A DNA stretch of 10,489 bases from an uncultured Chloroflexota bacterium (GCA_903904765.1 CAIVEA010000389.1:1-10489), one strand, 5' to 3'. Positions 1 to 6,241 are shown, counted from the first letter of the stretch. The notes: generated from the letters alone by a model not told the origin. Program-made: numbers and translations.

Positions 1-1
1 C

Positions 2-955
2 AGCCATGCCCGTGCTTCCGGTTTCGTCTACGATACCGATGGGCATATCGTCACCAACGCGCATGTGGTGAACGGGGCGCTGGGCGTGACCGTGACCTTC
101 AACGATGGTTACGTCGCCGAAGCGAAGGTGGTGGGCAGCGATCTGTTCAGCGACCTCGCCGTGATTCATGTGGATGTGAAAGCGGAACGCCTGCTGCCGC
201 TGGTGCTGGGCGATTCCAACACGATTCGCGTGGGGCAGCGGGCAATTGCTATCGGCAACCCGTTCGGCCTCGCCAGTTCGATGACGGTGGGTGTGGTCAG
301 CGGTTTGGGGCGGCAGTTGCCCTCGGCGGAACTGATTAGCAACGACATCACCCCCGGCTTCCAGAATCCTTCGATTATTCAGGTGGATGCCGACATCAAC
401 CCCGGCAACAGCGGCGGCCCGCTGTTCAACTCGGCGGGCGAGGTGATCGGGGTGAATACCGCCATCCGCACCGACAGCGGCGTGTTTGAGGGCGTGGGCT
501 TCTCGGTTCCGGTTAACACGCTCAAGCGCGTCGCGCCGGAGATTATCGCCAGCGGCGCGGTCAATTACGCATGGTTGGGCATCACCAGCCTCTCCGCCGA
601 TGACGGGCTAGGCGTGGCGGCGCTGGCTGAACCGCTGACGCTGCCCGTGACGCAGGGCGTACTGATTGACACCATTGCGCCGGACTCACCTGCCGCCAAA
701 GCCGGTTTGCGTGGTGGGACAGTTGTTAAGACCGTGCGCGATCAGTCGGTGTGCGCGGGTGGCGACATCATCGTGGCGGTGAACGGCGTGTTCATCCGCA
801 ACATGGACGAGCTGATGTCGTATCTGGTGCTGAACGTGCGTCCCGGCGATACGCTCACGCTGCTGGTGGTGCGCGGCGAAGACACGTTCGAGATTCCGGT
901 GGCGATGGAAGCCCGCCCGACGCAGGGCGCGGTCATTCCCGACACCTGCGGGTGA
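2..955 (+). CDS. HtrA/DegP-like trypsin-type serine protease with C-terminal PDZ domain (5'-partial)
   Basis: The reading frame is open from the left edge, so the N-terminus (probably a signal or membrane anchor) lies outside the window; 317 residues are visible. The S1C triad is complete: His21 in TNAHVV, Asp51 in SDLAVI and Ser137 in GNSGGPL (visible-fragment numbering). A PDZ domain follows from about residue 188 to 312, with the GVLIDTIAPDSPAAKAGL carboxylate-binding part and a GGDIIVAVNG strand. Between these two PDZ elements is an insert (about TVVKTVRDQSVCA) flanked by Gly-Gly. Such proteases degrade or chaperone misfolded proteins at the cell envelope, with the PDZ domain recognising C-termini. 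The single PDZ makes it DegS/HtrA-like more than DegP-like. The stop is TGA at 953-955. A GTG at 65 is not the true start, because the catalytic His lies upstream of it. Confidence 0.95.
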   Translation, partial: SHARASGFVYDTDGHIVTNAHVVNGALGVTVTFNDGYVAEAKVVGSDLFSDLAVIHVDVKAERLLPLVLGDSNTIRVGQRAIAIGNPFGLASSMTVGVVSGLGRQLPSAELISNDITPGFQNPSIIQVDADINPGNSGGPLFNSAGEVIGVNTAIRTDSGVFEGVGFSVPVNTLKRVAPEIIASGAVNYAWLGITSLSADDGLGVAALAEPLTLPVTQGVLIDTIAPDSPAAKAGLRGGTVVKTVRDQSVCAGGDIIVAVNGVFIRNMDELMSYLVLNVRPGDTLTLLVVRGEDTFEIPVAMEARPTQGAVIPDTCG

Positions 956-977
956 TGAAATATCCCCTATCCCCCGC

Positions 978-1007
978 CCCCTTTCCCCATAGCGATAGAG
1001 AAAGGGG
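978..1007. repeat. Palindromic intergenic element, copy 1 (REP-like)
   Basis: Perfect 8-bp arms CCCCTTTC (978-985) and GAAAGGGG (1000-1007) enclose a 14-nt loop. The element sits between the HtrA stop and the thiolase start, inside C-rich sequence beginning TATCCCCTATCCCCC at 961. It shares the loop and right-arm pattern CCAT-4nt-ATAGAGA-(AA)-GGGGA with the element at 2238-2263. There is no T-tract after the right arm, so a classical intrinsic terminator is unlikely, but the RNA hairpin could still protect a 3' end. Confidence 0.55.
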
Positions 1008-1068
1008 AGAAATGCGGAAGGGTAGGGTGTTTTGTCTTTATATGGAGTGGATGTGAAGGAGAAGCCTC

Positions 1069-2220
1069 ATGAGCGATGTGGTGATTGTCTCGGCGGCACG
1101 TACTCCGCTGGGCAGGCGCGGTGGTTGGCTGCGTGAAGTGCATCCGGTGCGGTTGGGGGCGGTGGCGCTGCAAGCGGCGCTGGCGCGTGCCGGACTCGAA
1201 CCGGCGCAAACTGACCATGTGCTGATGGGCTGCGTCGGGCAAATCGGTGAGCAGACCTTCAACCTCGCCCGTAACGTGGTGCTGGATGCGGGGCTGCCCA
1301 TCGAAACGGCGGCAACCACGCTGGATTTCCAGTGCGGCAGCAGCCAGCAGGCCGTCCATGTGGCGGCGGGGATGATCGTCAGCGGGCAGGCCGAGATTGT
1401 GGTGGCGGGCGGGGTGGAGAGCATGACCCGCGTGCCGATGGGCGCGAGTCTGGCGGGCGGCGCACCGTTCACCGATAAGATCATGGACGAGTACCACATG
1501 ATCCCGCAGGGCTTGGCTTCGGACGAGATCGCACATAAATGGCACATCACACGCGAGGAGATTGACCGCATCGGCTACCAGAGCCATCTGAAGGCGGCGG
1601 CGGCACAGGCCGAAGGTGCGTTCGCTGCCGAGATTGCGCCCCTCGAAGGGCTGGACGAGGCCGGACAACCACTGCTGGTTGACCGCGATCAGGGCGTGCG
1701 TCCCAATGTGTCGCTGGAGAAGATGGCGACTCTGCAACCCGCTTTCAACGCCGATGGCGTGACGACGGCGGGCAACAGCAGTCAGATTAGTGACGGGGCG
1801 GCGGCGCTGGTGCTGATGAGCGCCGAAAAAGCTGCGGCGCTGGGGTTGCGTCCTCGCGCACGGCTGGTTTCGATGGTCACGGTGGGTTCTGACCCGCATC
1901 TGATGCTGACAGGGCCGCTGGGGGCGACTCGCAAGGCGTTGCAACGCGCCGGATTGACGGCAGCACAGATTGATTTGTTCGAGGTGAACGAAGCCTTTGC
2001 TACTGTGATCGCCATGTGGGAGCGCGAGATTGGCGCGGACATGACGCGGGTGAACGTACACGGCGGCGCGGTGGCGCTGGGGCATCCGCTGGGCGCGTCC
2101 GGTGCGCGGCTGATGACCACGCTGCTGCATGCGCTGGAACGGCGCGGCCTGCGCTACGGGTTGCAAACCATGTGCTGCGGCGGTGGCATGGGGACGGGGA
2201 CGATCATCGAACGGCTGTAA
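1069..2220 (+). CDS. Thiolase (acetyl-CoA acyltransferase / acetyl-CoA C-acetyltransferase family)
   Basis: This 383-residue protein has full thiolase length. Its nucleophile is Cys89 in DFQCGSS, His339 lies in GHPLGASG, the second catalytic Cys369 lies in MCCGGGMGTG, and the NEAF motif is at 307-310. Thiolases either cleave 3-ketoacyl-CoA with CoA (beta-oxidation) or condense two acetyl-CoA. Sequence alone does not separate the two, although the ESMTRVPMG loop resembles degradative FadA-type enzymes; this is inference. A strong Shine-Dalgarno AAGGAG (1056-1061) lies 7 nt before the ATG and fixes the start. No FadB-like or acyl-CoA dehydrogenase partner is adjacent. An unusual second cysteine (Cys370) sits where Ile or Val is common in the CxGGGMG motif. 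Confidence 0.95.
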   Translation: MSDVVIVSAARTPLGRRGGWLREVHPVRLGAVALQAALARAGLEPAQTDHVLMGCVGQIGEQTFNLARNVVLDAGLPIETAATTLDFQCGSSQQAVHVAAGMIVSGQAEIVVAGGVESMTRVPMGASLAGGAPFTDKIMDEYHMIPQGLASDEIAHKWHITREEIDRIGYQSHLKAAAAQAEGAFAAEIAPLEGLDEAGQPLLVDRDQGVRPNVSLEKMATLQPAFNADGVTTAGNSSQISDGAAALVLMSAEKAAALGLRPRARLVSMVTVGSDPHLMLTGPLGATRKALQRAGLTAAQIDLFEVNEAFATVIAMWEREIGADMTRVNVHGGAVALGHPLGASGARLMTTLLHALERRGLRYGLQTMCCGGGMGTGTIIERL

Positions 2221-2237
2221 AACCTCACCCCTCTTAT

Positions 2238-2263
2238 CCCCTCTCCATTGCAATAGAGAGGGG
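2238..2263. repeat. Palindromic intergenic element, copy 2 (REP-like / hairpin between convergent genes)
   Basis: Perfect 8-bp arms CCCCTCTC (2238-2245) and GAGAGGGG (2256-2263) surround a 10-nt loop CATTGCAATA. It lies 17 nt after the thiolase stop, in the convergent gap before the 331-residue gene. A smaller hairpin GCTAA-GATT-TTAGC follows at 2266-2279. Relatedness to copy 1 shows in the shared TATCCCCT lead-in and the CCAT...ATAGAGA...GGGGA core. It may attenuate transcription from both sides, but no proper U-tract follows on either strand. Confidence 0.55.
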
Positions 2264-2300
2264 AAGCTAAGATTTTAGCAGAGGGAGGTTTTGGGGATGC

Positions 2301-3296
2301 TTACAGCGCGGCGATCTTGGCGGCCACGCGAATCTGCTTGGGGAAGGCCGGCATGAAGTCCAGCAGGCGCGTATAGCGTCCGGCGGCATATTCGCTCAGG
2401 TAGCGGCGCAGCACGCTCACCATGCCGGGCAGCACCACCATACCCTGCGCCTTGCGCTCCATCAGCACATAGGCGTTGGCTTCGGCCTTGCTGACGTGAT
2501 CTTCCAGATACAGCGCCGATGCGCCCGCCACGAATAGCGCGGTGAATTGTTCCTGCCATGTGGCGTACCGCGCTTTGAACTGGTCGCTAACGGGCAGTTG
2601 TGAATCGGTCAGCGGGGCGATGGCTGCCGCATTCTCACGCAGGAAGCGGTGCATGAGCAACCGCCCGTACTGCGAGAGCGCGGTGCGCGAGATGTAGGCC
2701 GCGTCCTCATCGAACGGCCATGGGGGGCTGTCCCCCCACGCGAGGCGCGGCGGCGCGATGCAGATCAGTTCGCCCTGAAAGCGCACGCCCACATCCTGAT
2801 CGGTGGGGTTGGAGATGTTCGGCATGAATACCAAGCCATCCGGCACATCCCCGAAGAAGGGCTTCAGGAAGGGCTTGAAGGTGATGGGCTTGAACATCTT
2901 GTTGGCTTCTTTGACGCTGGACTGCCACGCATAGTCCTCGTCGCGCCAGAACTTGGCGAGTCCGCTGGTTTCGTAGAAGTCGCGCAGGTGTTCGTTCCAG
3001 CGGGGCGGTGCCCAGCGCGGCATTTCGGCGGCTTCCAGCGTGGGCCAGCGCAGTTGCAGCGCCAGTGTGAAGATGGCTTCCAGCGGCGCACCTGCATCCA
3101 GCAGGCTGGTCATGCCGGTCACGGCTTCGTGTTTCTTGAACGGCTCCAAGAATTTGCGCGTGGCGCGGCTGTGCGCGTGTGTGCCATGCGGTTTGATCTC
3201 TTGCGCCTTGTCCGGCCAATAGGTCATGGTTATAACCGCCGACATAAGCCGGATACGGTCATCCAAGCGAACGATAACATCCTGCTGCTGGGTCAT
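2301..3296 (-). CDS. Unrecognised 331-residue protein, possibly related to DUF4932-type proteins
   Basis: I do not recognise this protein with certainty. It has no signal peptide or transmembrane segment and looks like a soluble, mostly helical cytoplasmic protein rich in Trp, Phe and Arg. The N-terminal part (a DDRIRLMSAVITMTYWP stretch at about 11-28, then a helix ending LEPFKKHEAV) and the middle (FFGDVPDGLVFMPNISNP, then a strand-rich GELICIAPP) loosely recall DUF4932 proteins as I remember them. The HExxH zinc motif expected of such zincin-like proteins is absent; the corresponding helix reads LSQYGRLLMHRFLREN. The gene is monocistronic, convergent with the thiolase and divergent from the glycosyltransferase cluster. 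Its ATG at 3294-3296 has only a weak GACGAG upstream. An internal ATG at codon 18 has no better ribosome site, so the longer start is kept. Reality as a gene is supported by length, clean ends and a plausible promoter at 3335-3363. Confidence 0.8.
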   Translation of the reverse strand: MTQQQDVIVRLDDRIRLMSAVITMTYWPDKAQEIKPHGTHAHSRATRKFLEPFKKHEAVTGMTSLLDAGAPLEAIFTLALQLRWPTLEAAEMPRWAPPRWNEHLRDFYETSGLAKFWRDEDYAWQSSVKEANKMFKPITFKPFLKPFFGDVPDGLVFMPNISNPTDQDVGVRFQGELICIAPPRLAWGDSPPWPFDEDAAYISRTALSQYGRLLMHRFLRENAAAIAPLTDSQLPVSDQFKARYATWQEQFTALFVAGASALYLEDHVSKAEANAYVLMERKAQGMVVLPGMVSVLRRYLSEYAAGRYTRLLDFMPAFPKQIRVAAKIAAL

Positions 3297-3319
3297 GCGC
3301 GTACTCGTCTAAATTCGTA

Positions 3320-3337
3320 AATGAAGGTAGCTTCATT
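3320..3337. promoter_or_regulatory. Dyad AATGAAG-GTAG-CTTCATT over the promoter of the 331-residue gene
   Basis: Perfect 7-bp inverted repeat with a 4-nt centre. Its right arm overlaps the predicted -10 hexamer (3335-3340, minus strand), and its left arm covers the predicted start of transcription and the early leader. This position would suit a repressor operator; it could also fold as a small 5' hairpin in the mRNA. No regulator is identified. Confidence 0.35.
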
Positions 3338-3363
3338 GTAGAAGGCAATCGGCCTGTGGACAA
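3335..3363 (-). promoter_or_regulatory. Predicted sigma70-type promoter for the 331-residue gene
   Basis: Read on the minus strand, TTGTCC (3363-3358; 4 of 6 to the -35 consensus) is separated by exactly 17 nt from TACAAT (3340-3335; 5 of 6 to the -10 consensus). Transcription would begin near 3328, about 30 nt upstream of the ATG. On the plus strand no comparably good promoter for the glycosyltransferase was found, although TGGACA at 3357-3362 could act as a -35 in that direction. Confidence 0.45.
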
Positions 3364-3443
3364 GCAGTGAAATTCGTTACCTGTCCAAACCTTCAGTGTT
3401 CTAGCGAACAAAAGGTCGGCAGGCGATATGAGGAGCAGTCTGA

Positions 3444-4580
3444 ATGCGGGTGGCGCTGTTTACTGAAACGTTTCTTCCTAAGATAGATGGCATCGTGACC
3501 GTGATGTGTTTGCTGCTCGATCATCTGGAAAAGCGCGGCATCGAGGCGGTGGTGGTCGCGCCCAAGATGGGTGTGGAGCGTTACAACAGCGCCCGCGTGA
3601 TCGGCGTGCCGGGGGTGACGCTGCCGCTATATCCCGAACTGAAGGTGGGGCCGCCCAACTTCTCGACCTACAACCAGTTGAAAGCTTTCAACCCCGATGT
3701 CGCGCATTTCATCCACCCCGCGCTGGTCGGTGGCATCGGCTTGATGATGGCGAAGCGGATGGATGTGCCGACTGTCGCCTCGTTTCACCTCGATTTGTCG
3801 CGGCTGGTGCATCATTTCAACATTGGCTTCATCGAACCGTTCACCAACTGGTTCACGCGCACCGTGTTCAATCAGGCGGATGCCACCCTCGCACCCTCGC
3901 GGTTGATCCAGCGCGACATGCTGCGCTTGGGTGTGCGCGAAGTAGGGCTGTGGAAGCGCGGTGTGGATGCCGAACGCTTCAATCCGGCATTCCGGGACGC
4001 GGATATGCGCCTGCGCCTGTCGGATGGACACCCGGAGGATGTGGTGCTGGTGTACGTCGGGCGGCTCTCCACCGAGAAGCGGATTGAACACCTGAAACCG
4101 GTGCTGGAGCAAGTCCCCGGTGTGCGCTTGGCGATTGTGGGGGATGGCCCCGCCCGCGCCGAATTGCAAGCGCAGTTCGCCGGAACGCCCACCGTGTTTA
4201 TGGGCTACATGAAGGGCGAGGCGCTGGCGCAGGCCTACGCCAGCGCAGATGTGTTCGTGTTCCCTTCGGCACTGGAGACGTTCGGGCTGGTGGTGGTGGA
4301 GGCGATGGCCGCCGGATTGCCTGTCGTGGCCTCGCGAGTGGGCGGGGTGGCGGATGTGGTGGACGAAGGGCGCACCGGCTACACCTTCGAGGTGGGCGAT
4401 ATTGCGGGACTGGTGGACGGTGTGCGGCAAACAGTTCAAGATCGGGCGCGGATGGCGCAGATGGGGCGGGATGCACGCGCCTTTGCCGAAACGCAGTCGT
4501 GGCCGGCGATGATGGACGAGGTGGTTGATCTGTACGTGCAGTTGATCGAGGCTCGGCATCAGCGCGAGTCGGTGGCCTAG
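3444..4580 (+). CDS. GT4-family (GT-B fold) glycosyltransferase, SQD2/MgtA-like
   Basis: This 378-residue cytosolic or membrane-associated transferase has a two-domain GT-B layout. The N-terminal acceptor domain starts RVALFTETFLPKIDGIV and carries SFHLD (His115). The C-terminal donor domain has VGRLSTEKR (Arg207, Lys212, which contact the nucleotide-sugar phosphates in GT4 enzymes), AIVGDGP (about 230-236) and the E-x7-E motif Glu278...Glu286 in ETFGLVVVE. Closest in style are retaining transferases that mannosylate or sulfoquinovosylate glycerolipids (MgtA, SQD2/SqdX, PimB-like); donor and acceptor cannot be settled from sequence, and no SqdB-like gene is adjacent. GAGGAG at 3430-3435 lies 8 nt before the ATG. 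The gene heads a tight (+) cluster, with the first GGCT-like gene only 20 nt after its stop, so the three are probably co-transcribed. Confidence 0.92.
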   Translation: MRVALFTETFLPKIDGIVTVMCLLLDHLEKRGIEAVVVAPKMGVERYNSARVIGVPGVTLPLYPELKVGPPNFSTYNQLKAFNPDVAHFIHPALVGGIGLMMAKRMDVPTVASFHLDLSRLVHHFNIGFIEPFTNWFTRTVFNQADATLAPSRLIQRDMLRLGVREVGLWKRGVDAERFNPAFRDADMRLRLSDGHPEDVVLVYVGRLSTEKRIEHLKPVLEQVPGVRLAIVGDGPARAELQAQFAGTPTVFMGYMKGEALAQAYASADVFVFPSALETFGLVVVEAMAAGLPVVASRVGGVADVVDEGRTGYTFEVGDIAGLVDGVRQTVQDRARMAQMGRDARAFAETQSWPAMMDEVVDLYVQLIEARHQRESVA

Positions 4581-4600
4581 TCGAATACGAGAGGGAACTT

Positions 4601-4933
4601 ATGATTCAGCGTTTGTTCGTGTATGGCTCATTGCGCCCCGGTCAATCGAATGAGCATGTTTTGAAGGCGATTGGCGGGACATGGCAGGAAGCTTCGGTGC
4701 GCGGTCATCTGAAGCAGGTGGTCGAGGCGAGTGGGGTGTATCCGGCAATTGTGCTGGATGACGCAGCGCCTGTCGTGCCGGGGTACATTTTCCATTCCGA
4801 TCATCTGAATGCACACTGGGATGATCTGGATGCGTTTGAGGGTGACTCCTACAAACGCATTCTAGTCACGGTGCAAACACACGACCACGAGGCCGCCGAA
4901 GCGTACATCTACGTGTTGCGAAAACCCGCGTAG
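4601..4933 (+). CDS. Gamma-glutamylcyclotransferase-like (AIG2/GGCT fold) protein, copy A
   Basis: This 110-residue protein has the short GGCT/AIG2 domain. The substrate-loop motif VYGSLRPG is at 7-14, then come GVYPAIVLDD and VPGYIF, and the conserved acidic residue Glu80 lies in DAFEGDSYKR. Family members release 5-oxoproline from gamma-glutamyl amines or dipeptides, but many bacterial ones have no assigned substrate, so the activity is inferred. It follows the glycosyltransferase by 20 nt with a GAGGG site at 4591-4595. It is about 90% identical in protein sequence (98 of 109 aligned residues) to the next gene, a clear tandem duplicate. The C-terminal tail from residue 94 differs strongly from that of its neighbour. 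Confidence 0.92.
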   Translation: MIQRLFVYGSLRPGQSNEHVLKAIGGTWQEASVRGHLKQVVEASGVYPAIVLDDAAPVVPGYIFHSDHLNAHWDDLDAFEGDSYKRILVTVQTHDHEAAEAYIYVLRKPA

Positions 4934-4954
4934 GCGGCACAGAAAAGGGAGATC

Positions 4955-5284
4955 ATGATTCAACGTTTGTTCGTGTATGGCTCGTTGCGCCCCGGTCAAT
5001 CGAATGAGCATGTGCTGAAGGTGATTGGCGGGACGTGGCAGGAAGCTTCAGTGCGCGGTCATCTCAAACAGGTGGTCGAGGCGAGTGGCGTGTATCCGGC
5101 GATTGTGCTGGATGACGCGGCGGCTGTTGTGCCGGGGTACATTTTCCATTCCGATTATCTAAACGCACACTGGGATGATCTGGATGCGTTTGAGGGCGAT
5201 TCCTACAAGCGCATTCTGGTCACGGTGCAGACGCAGGAGAACGAGGCCGTTGAAGTGTACATCTACGCCCTGCGCGAAGATTGA
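4955..5284 (+). CDS. Gamma-glutamylcyclotransferase-like (AIG2/GGCT fold) protein, copy B
   Basis: This tandem paralogue of the preceding gene has 109 residues. It keeps VYGSLRPG (7-14) and Glu80 in FEGDSYKR, so both copies should be catalytically competent if the family mechanism applies. In the first 92 residues it differs from copy A only at A23V, P57A and H68Y, while the DNA differs at 22 sites, 19 of them synonymous. The two genes are separated by 21 nt, and AGGGAG at 4946-4951 sits close (3 nt) to the ATG. It is the last gene of the (+) cluster and is convergent with the HNH gene; the 56-bp gap between them shows no convincing terminator. Confidence 0.92.
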   Translation: MIQRLFVYGSLRPGQSNEHVLKVIGGTWQEASVRGHLKQVVEASGVYPAIVLDDAAAVVPGYIFHSDYLNAHWDDLDAFEGDSYKRILVTVQTQENEAVEVYIYALRED

Positions 5285-5340
5285 TTAACTTATCCGCTTC
5301 TGCATGTAGCTATAGCGCGATGTAGTGGTATTCAATGGGT

Positions 5341-5763
5341 TTATGTGTTTTCATTTGGCGGGTGAAATCCACCAGCAACCCATCGCTGCCGTGCAACGAT
5401 AATTGCTGGTCGATTCATTTTAAGCCGGACGACAGTTGCCCGCCCGCTGGCCGTTTTGCCTTGAATGCGTGTCGCCTGTTCAATCCATTCAAAATGATTT
5501 TCCCATCGATCTTCACGCGGATTAAACAGAGGCACAATTTCGCCCGTTGAAGGGTCAACTGCTTGAGTAGCTTCTCGTTTATGGTTATTGCAGTTCCAGC
5601 AAGATAGACACAGATTGTCTACATCATCACCGCCATTGGGATGAATGTGGTCAATTTGCATGGTTTGACCTGTGTTTGCTTCGGCAGTACGGCAGTATTC
5701 GCAACATCCGTATGCCCGAAGGTACACCAACTGCTTGATTTCATTCCACGAGTAATCAGCCAT
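5341..5763 (-). CDS. HNH endonuclease (small, CxxC-zinc type)
   Basis: This 140-residue protein has a complete HNH core: Cys21-x2-Cys24, Asp38-His39 in QIDHIHP, Asn50 in VDNLC, Cys55-x2-Cys58 and His61 in NNHKR. The cysteines would bind structural zinc, and His39, Asn50 and His61 form the beta-beta-alpha metal site that cuts DNA. The rest, LFNPREDRWENHFEW followed by GRATVVRLKMNRP and a final ARQRWVAGG, forms a second conserved-looking block downstream of the nuclease. The ATG overlaps the end of the upstream 139-residue gene (ATGGCTGA, 8-nt overlap), and no Shine-Dalgarno precedes it, so translation is probably coupled. There are no restriction methylase or phage genes nearby. The role may be that of a toxin, defence nuclease or solitary homing-type nuclease; I cannot choose between these. 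Confidence 0.9.
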   Translation of the reverse strand: MADYSWNEIKQLVYLRAYGCCEYCRTAEANTGQTMQIDHIHPNGGDDVDNLCLSCWNCNNHKREATQAVDPSTGEIVPLFNPREDRWENHFEWIEQATRIQGKTASGRATVVRLKMNRPAIIVARQRWVAGGFHPPNENT

Positions 5764-6175
5764 TGTGTGGCAAGAAATTCTGTTGAGAAAACGTGTAGCC
5801 CCGTTCGCGCAGAATGGCGGCGGCTTCCGCTTTGCGAAGCATCAGGCGATCTGCCCGCGCTGTAAGTTCGTCCAGCACGTCACACTCACTTGGGCTGAGT
5901 TTGCCCTGTGTGTTGCGTTCCATCAATTGCTGTGCTTGCGTTTGCACCGCTTCCGGTAGTTGTTCACGGGCGATTGTCCACAGCGCATCATCCGAGAGAT
6001 GATGCAGGGCATCCAATTCCTCTTGCACATCGGCGGGCAGCACAGGCGGGGGCGGCAACAGCGTTTTGAGATGCTCCATCAGCACCCGTTCGACAGGTTG
6101 TTCGAGCGTTTCCGCAATTTGACGCGCTCGATTGGCAATATCCTGCGGGATGGTCAACACAATCAAATCGCTCAT
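5756..6175 (-). CDS. Small acidic protein with ribbon-helix-helix-like N-terminus, partner of the HNH nuclease
   Basis: This 139-residue protein has no enzymatic motif. Residues 1-40 (strand LIVLTIP, helix DIANRARQIAETLEQ, helix PVERVLMEHLKTLL) have the strand-helix-helix pattern of ribbon-helix-helix DNA-binding antitoxins. A proline linker PPPPVLP (41-47) leads into a helical, Glu/Gln-rich region with SDDALWTIAREQLP (61-74) and LMLRKAEAAAILRERGY (111-127). From memory, similar proteins next to HNH genes occur in Cyanobacteria and Chloroflexota, but this was not checked. The stop codon lies inside the HNH start region (8-nt overlap), so the two are made together. AAGGGA (6193-6188) is 12 nt from this ATG. 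The gene starts 66 bp downstream of the recF stop on the same strand. Confidence 0.85.
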   Translation of the reverse strand: MSDLIVLTIPQDIANRARQIAETLEQPVERVLMEHLKTLLPPPPVLPADVQEELDALHHLSDDALWTIAREQLPEAVQTQAQQLMERNTQGKLSPSECDVLDELTARADRLMLRKAEAAAILRERGYTFSQQNFLPHNG

Positions 6176-6206
6176 GGTGGCATCTTATCCCTTCATACCT
6201 ACCGCC

Positions 6207-6212
6207 ATTGTA
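6207..6212 (-). promoter_or_regulatory. Possible -10 element for the HNH module
   Basis: TACAAT (minus strand, 6212-6207) lies in the 66-bp gap after recF, and transcription would begin near 6200, leaving room for the AAGGGA ribosome site at 6193-6188. No acceptable -35 sits 16-18 nt upstream, so this is weak. If it is not functional, the module depends on read-through from recF. Confidence 0.25.
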
Positions 6213-6241
6213 ACCGATTTTACCGTCACAGCCGGGAAACC

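Noticed and set aside
967..2253. Open frame of 428 codons on the minus strand, spanning the whole thiolase gene
   Set aside because: Its product is His/Arg/Gln-rich low-complexity sequence typical of the antisense shadow of a GC-rich gene, it runs through the two palindromic elements, and the plus strand encodes a complete thiolase with all catalytic residues.
3311..3377. 8-bp direct repeat AAATTCGT at 3311-3318 and 3370-3377 in the divergent region
   Set aside because: Too short to separate from chance, with no symmetric arrangement around either promoter.
3627..4559. Open frame of 310 codons antisense to the glycosyltransferase
   Set aside because: Same shadow signature (His/Arg/Gln-rich, no domain); the plus-strand GT4 protein has full motifs and a good ribosome site.
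4601..5284. Tandem duplication as a mobile-element or assembly artefact
   Set aside because: The copies differ at many silent sites, each has its own ribosome site and a different spacer, and no inverted repeats or target duplications flank them. A collapsed or duplicated assembly would give identical copies.
5285..5340. Possible bidirectional terminator between GGCT-like copy B and the HNH gene
   Set aside because: No stem of useful length followed by a T-tract was found on either strand.
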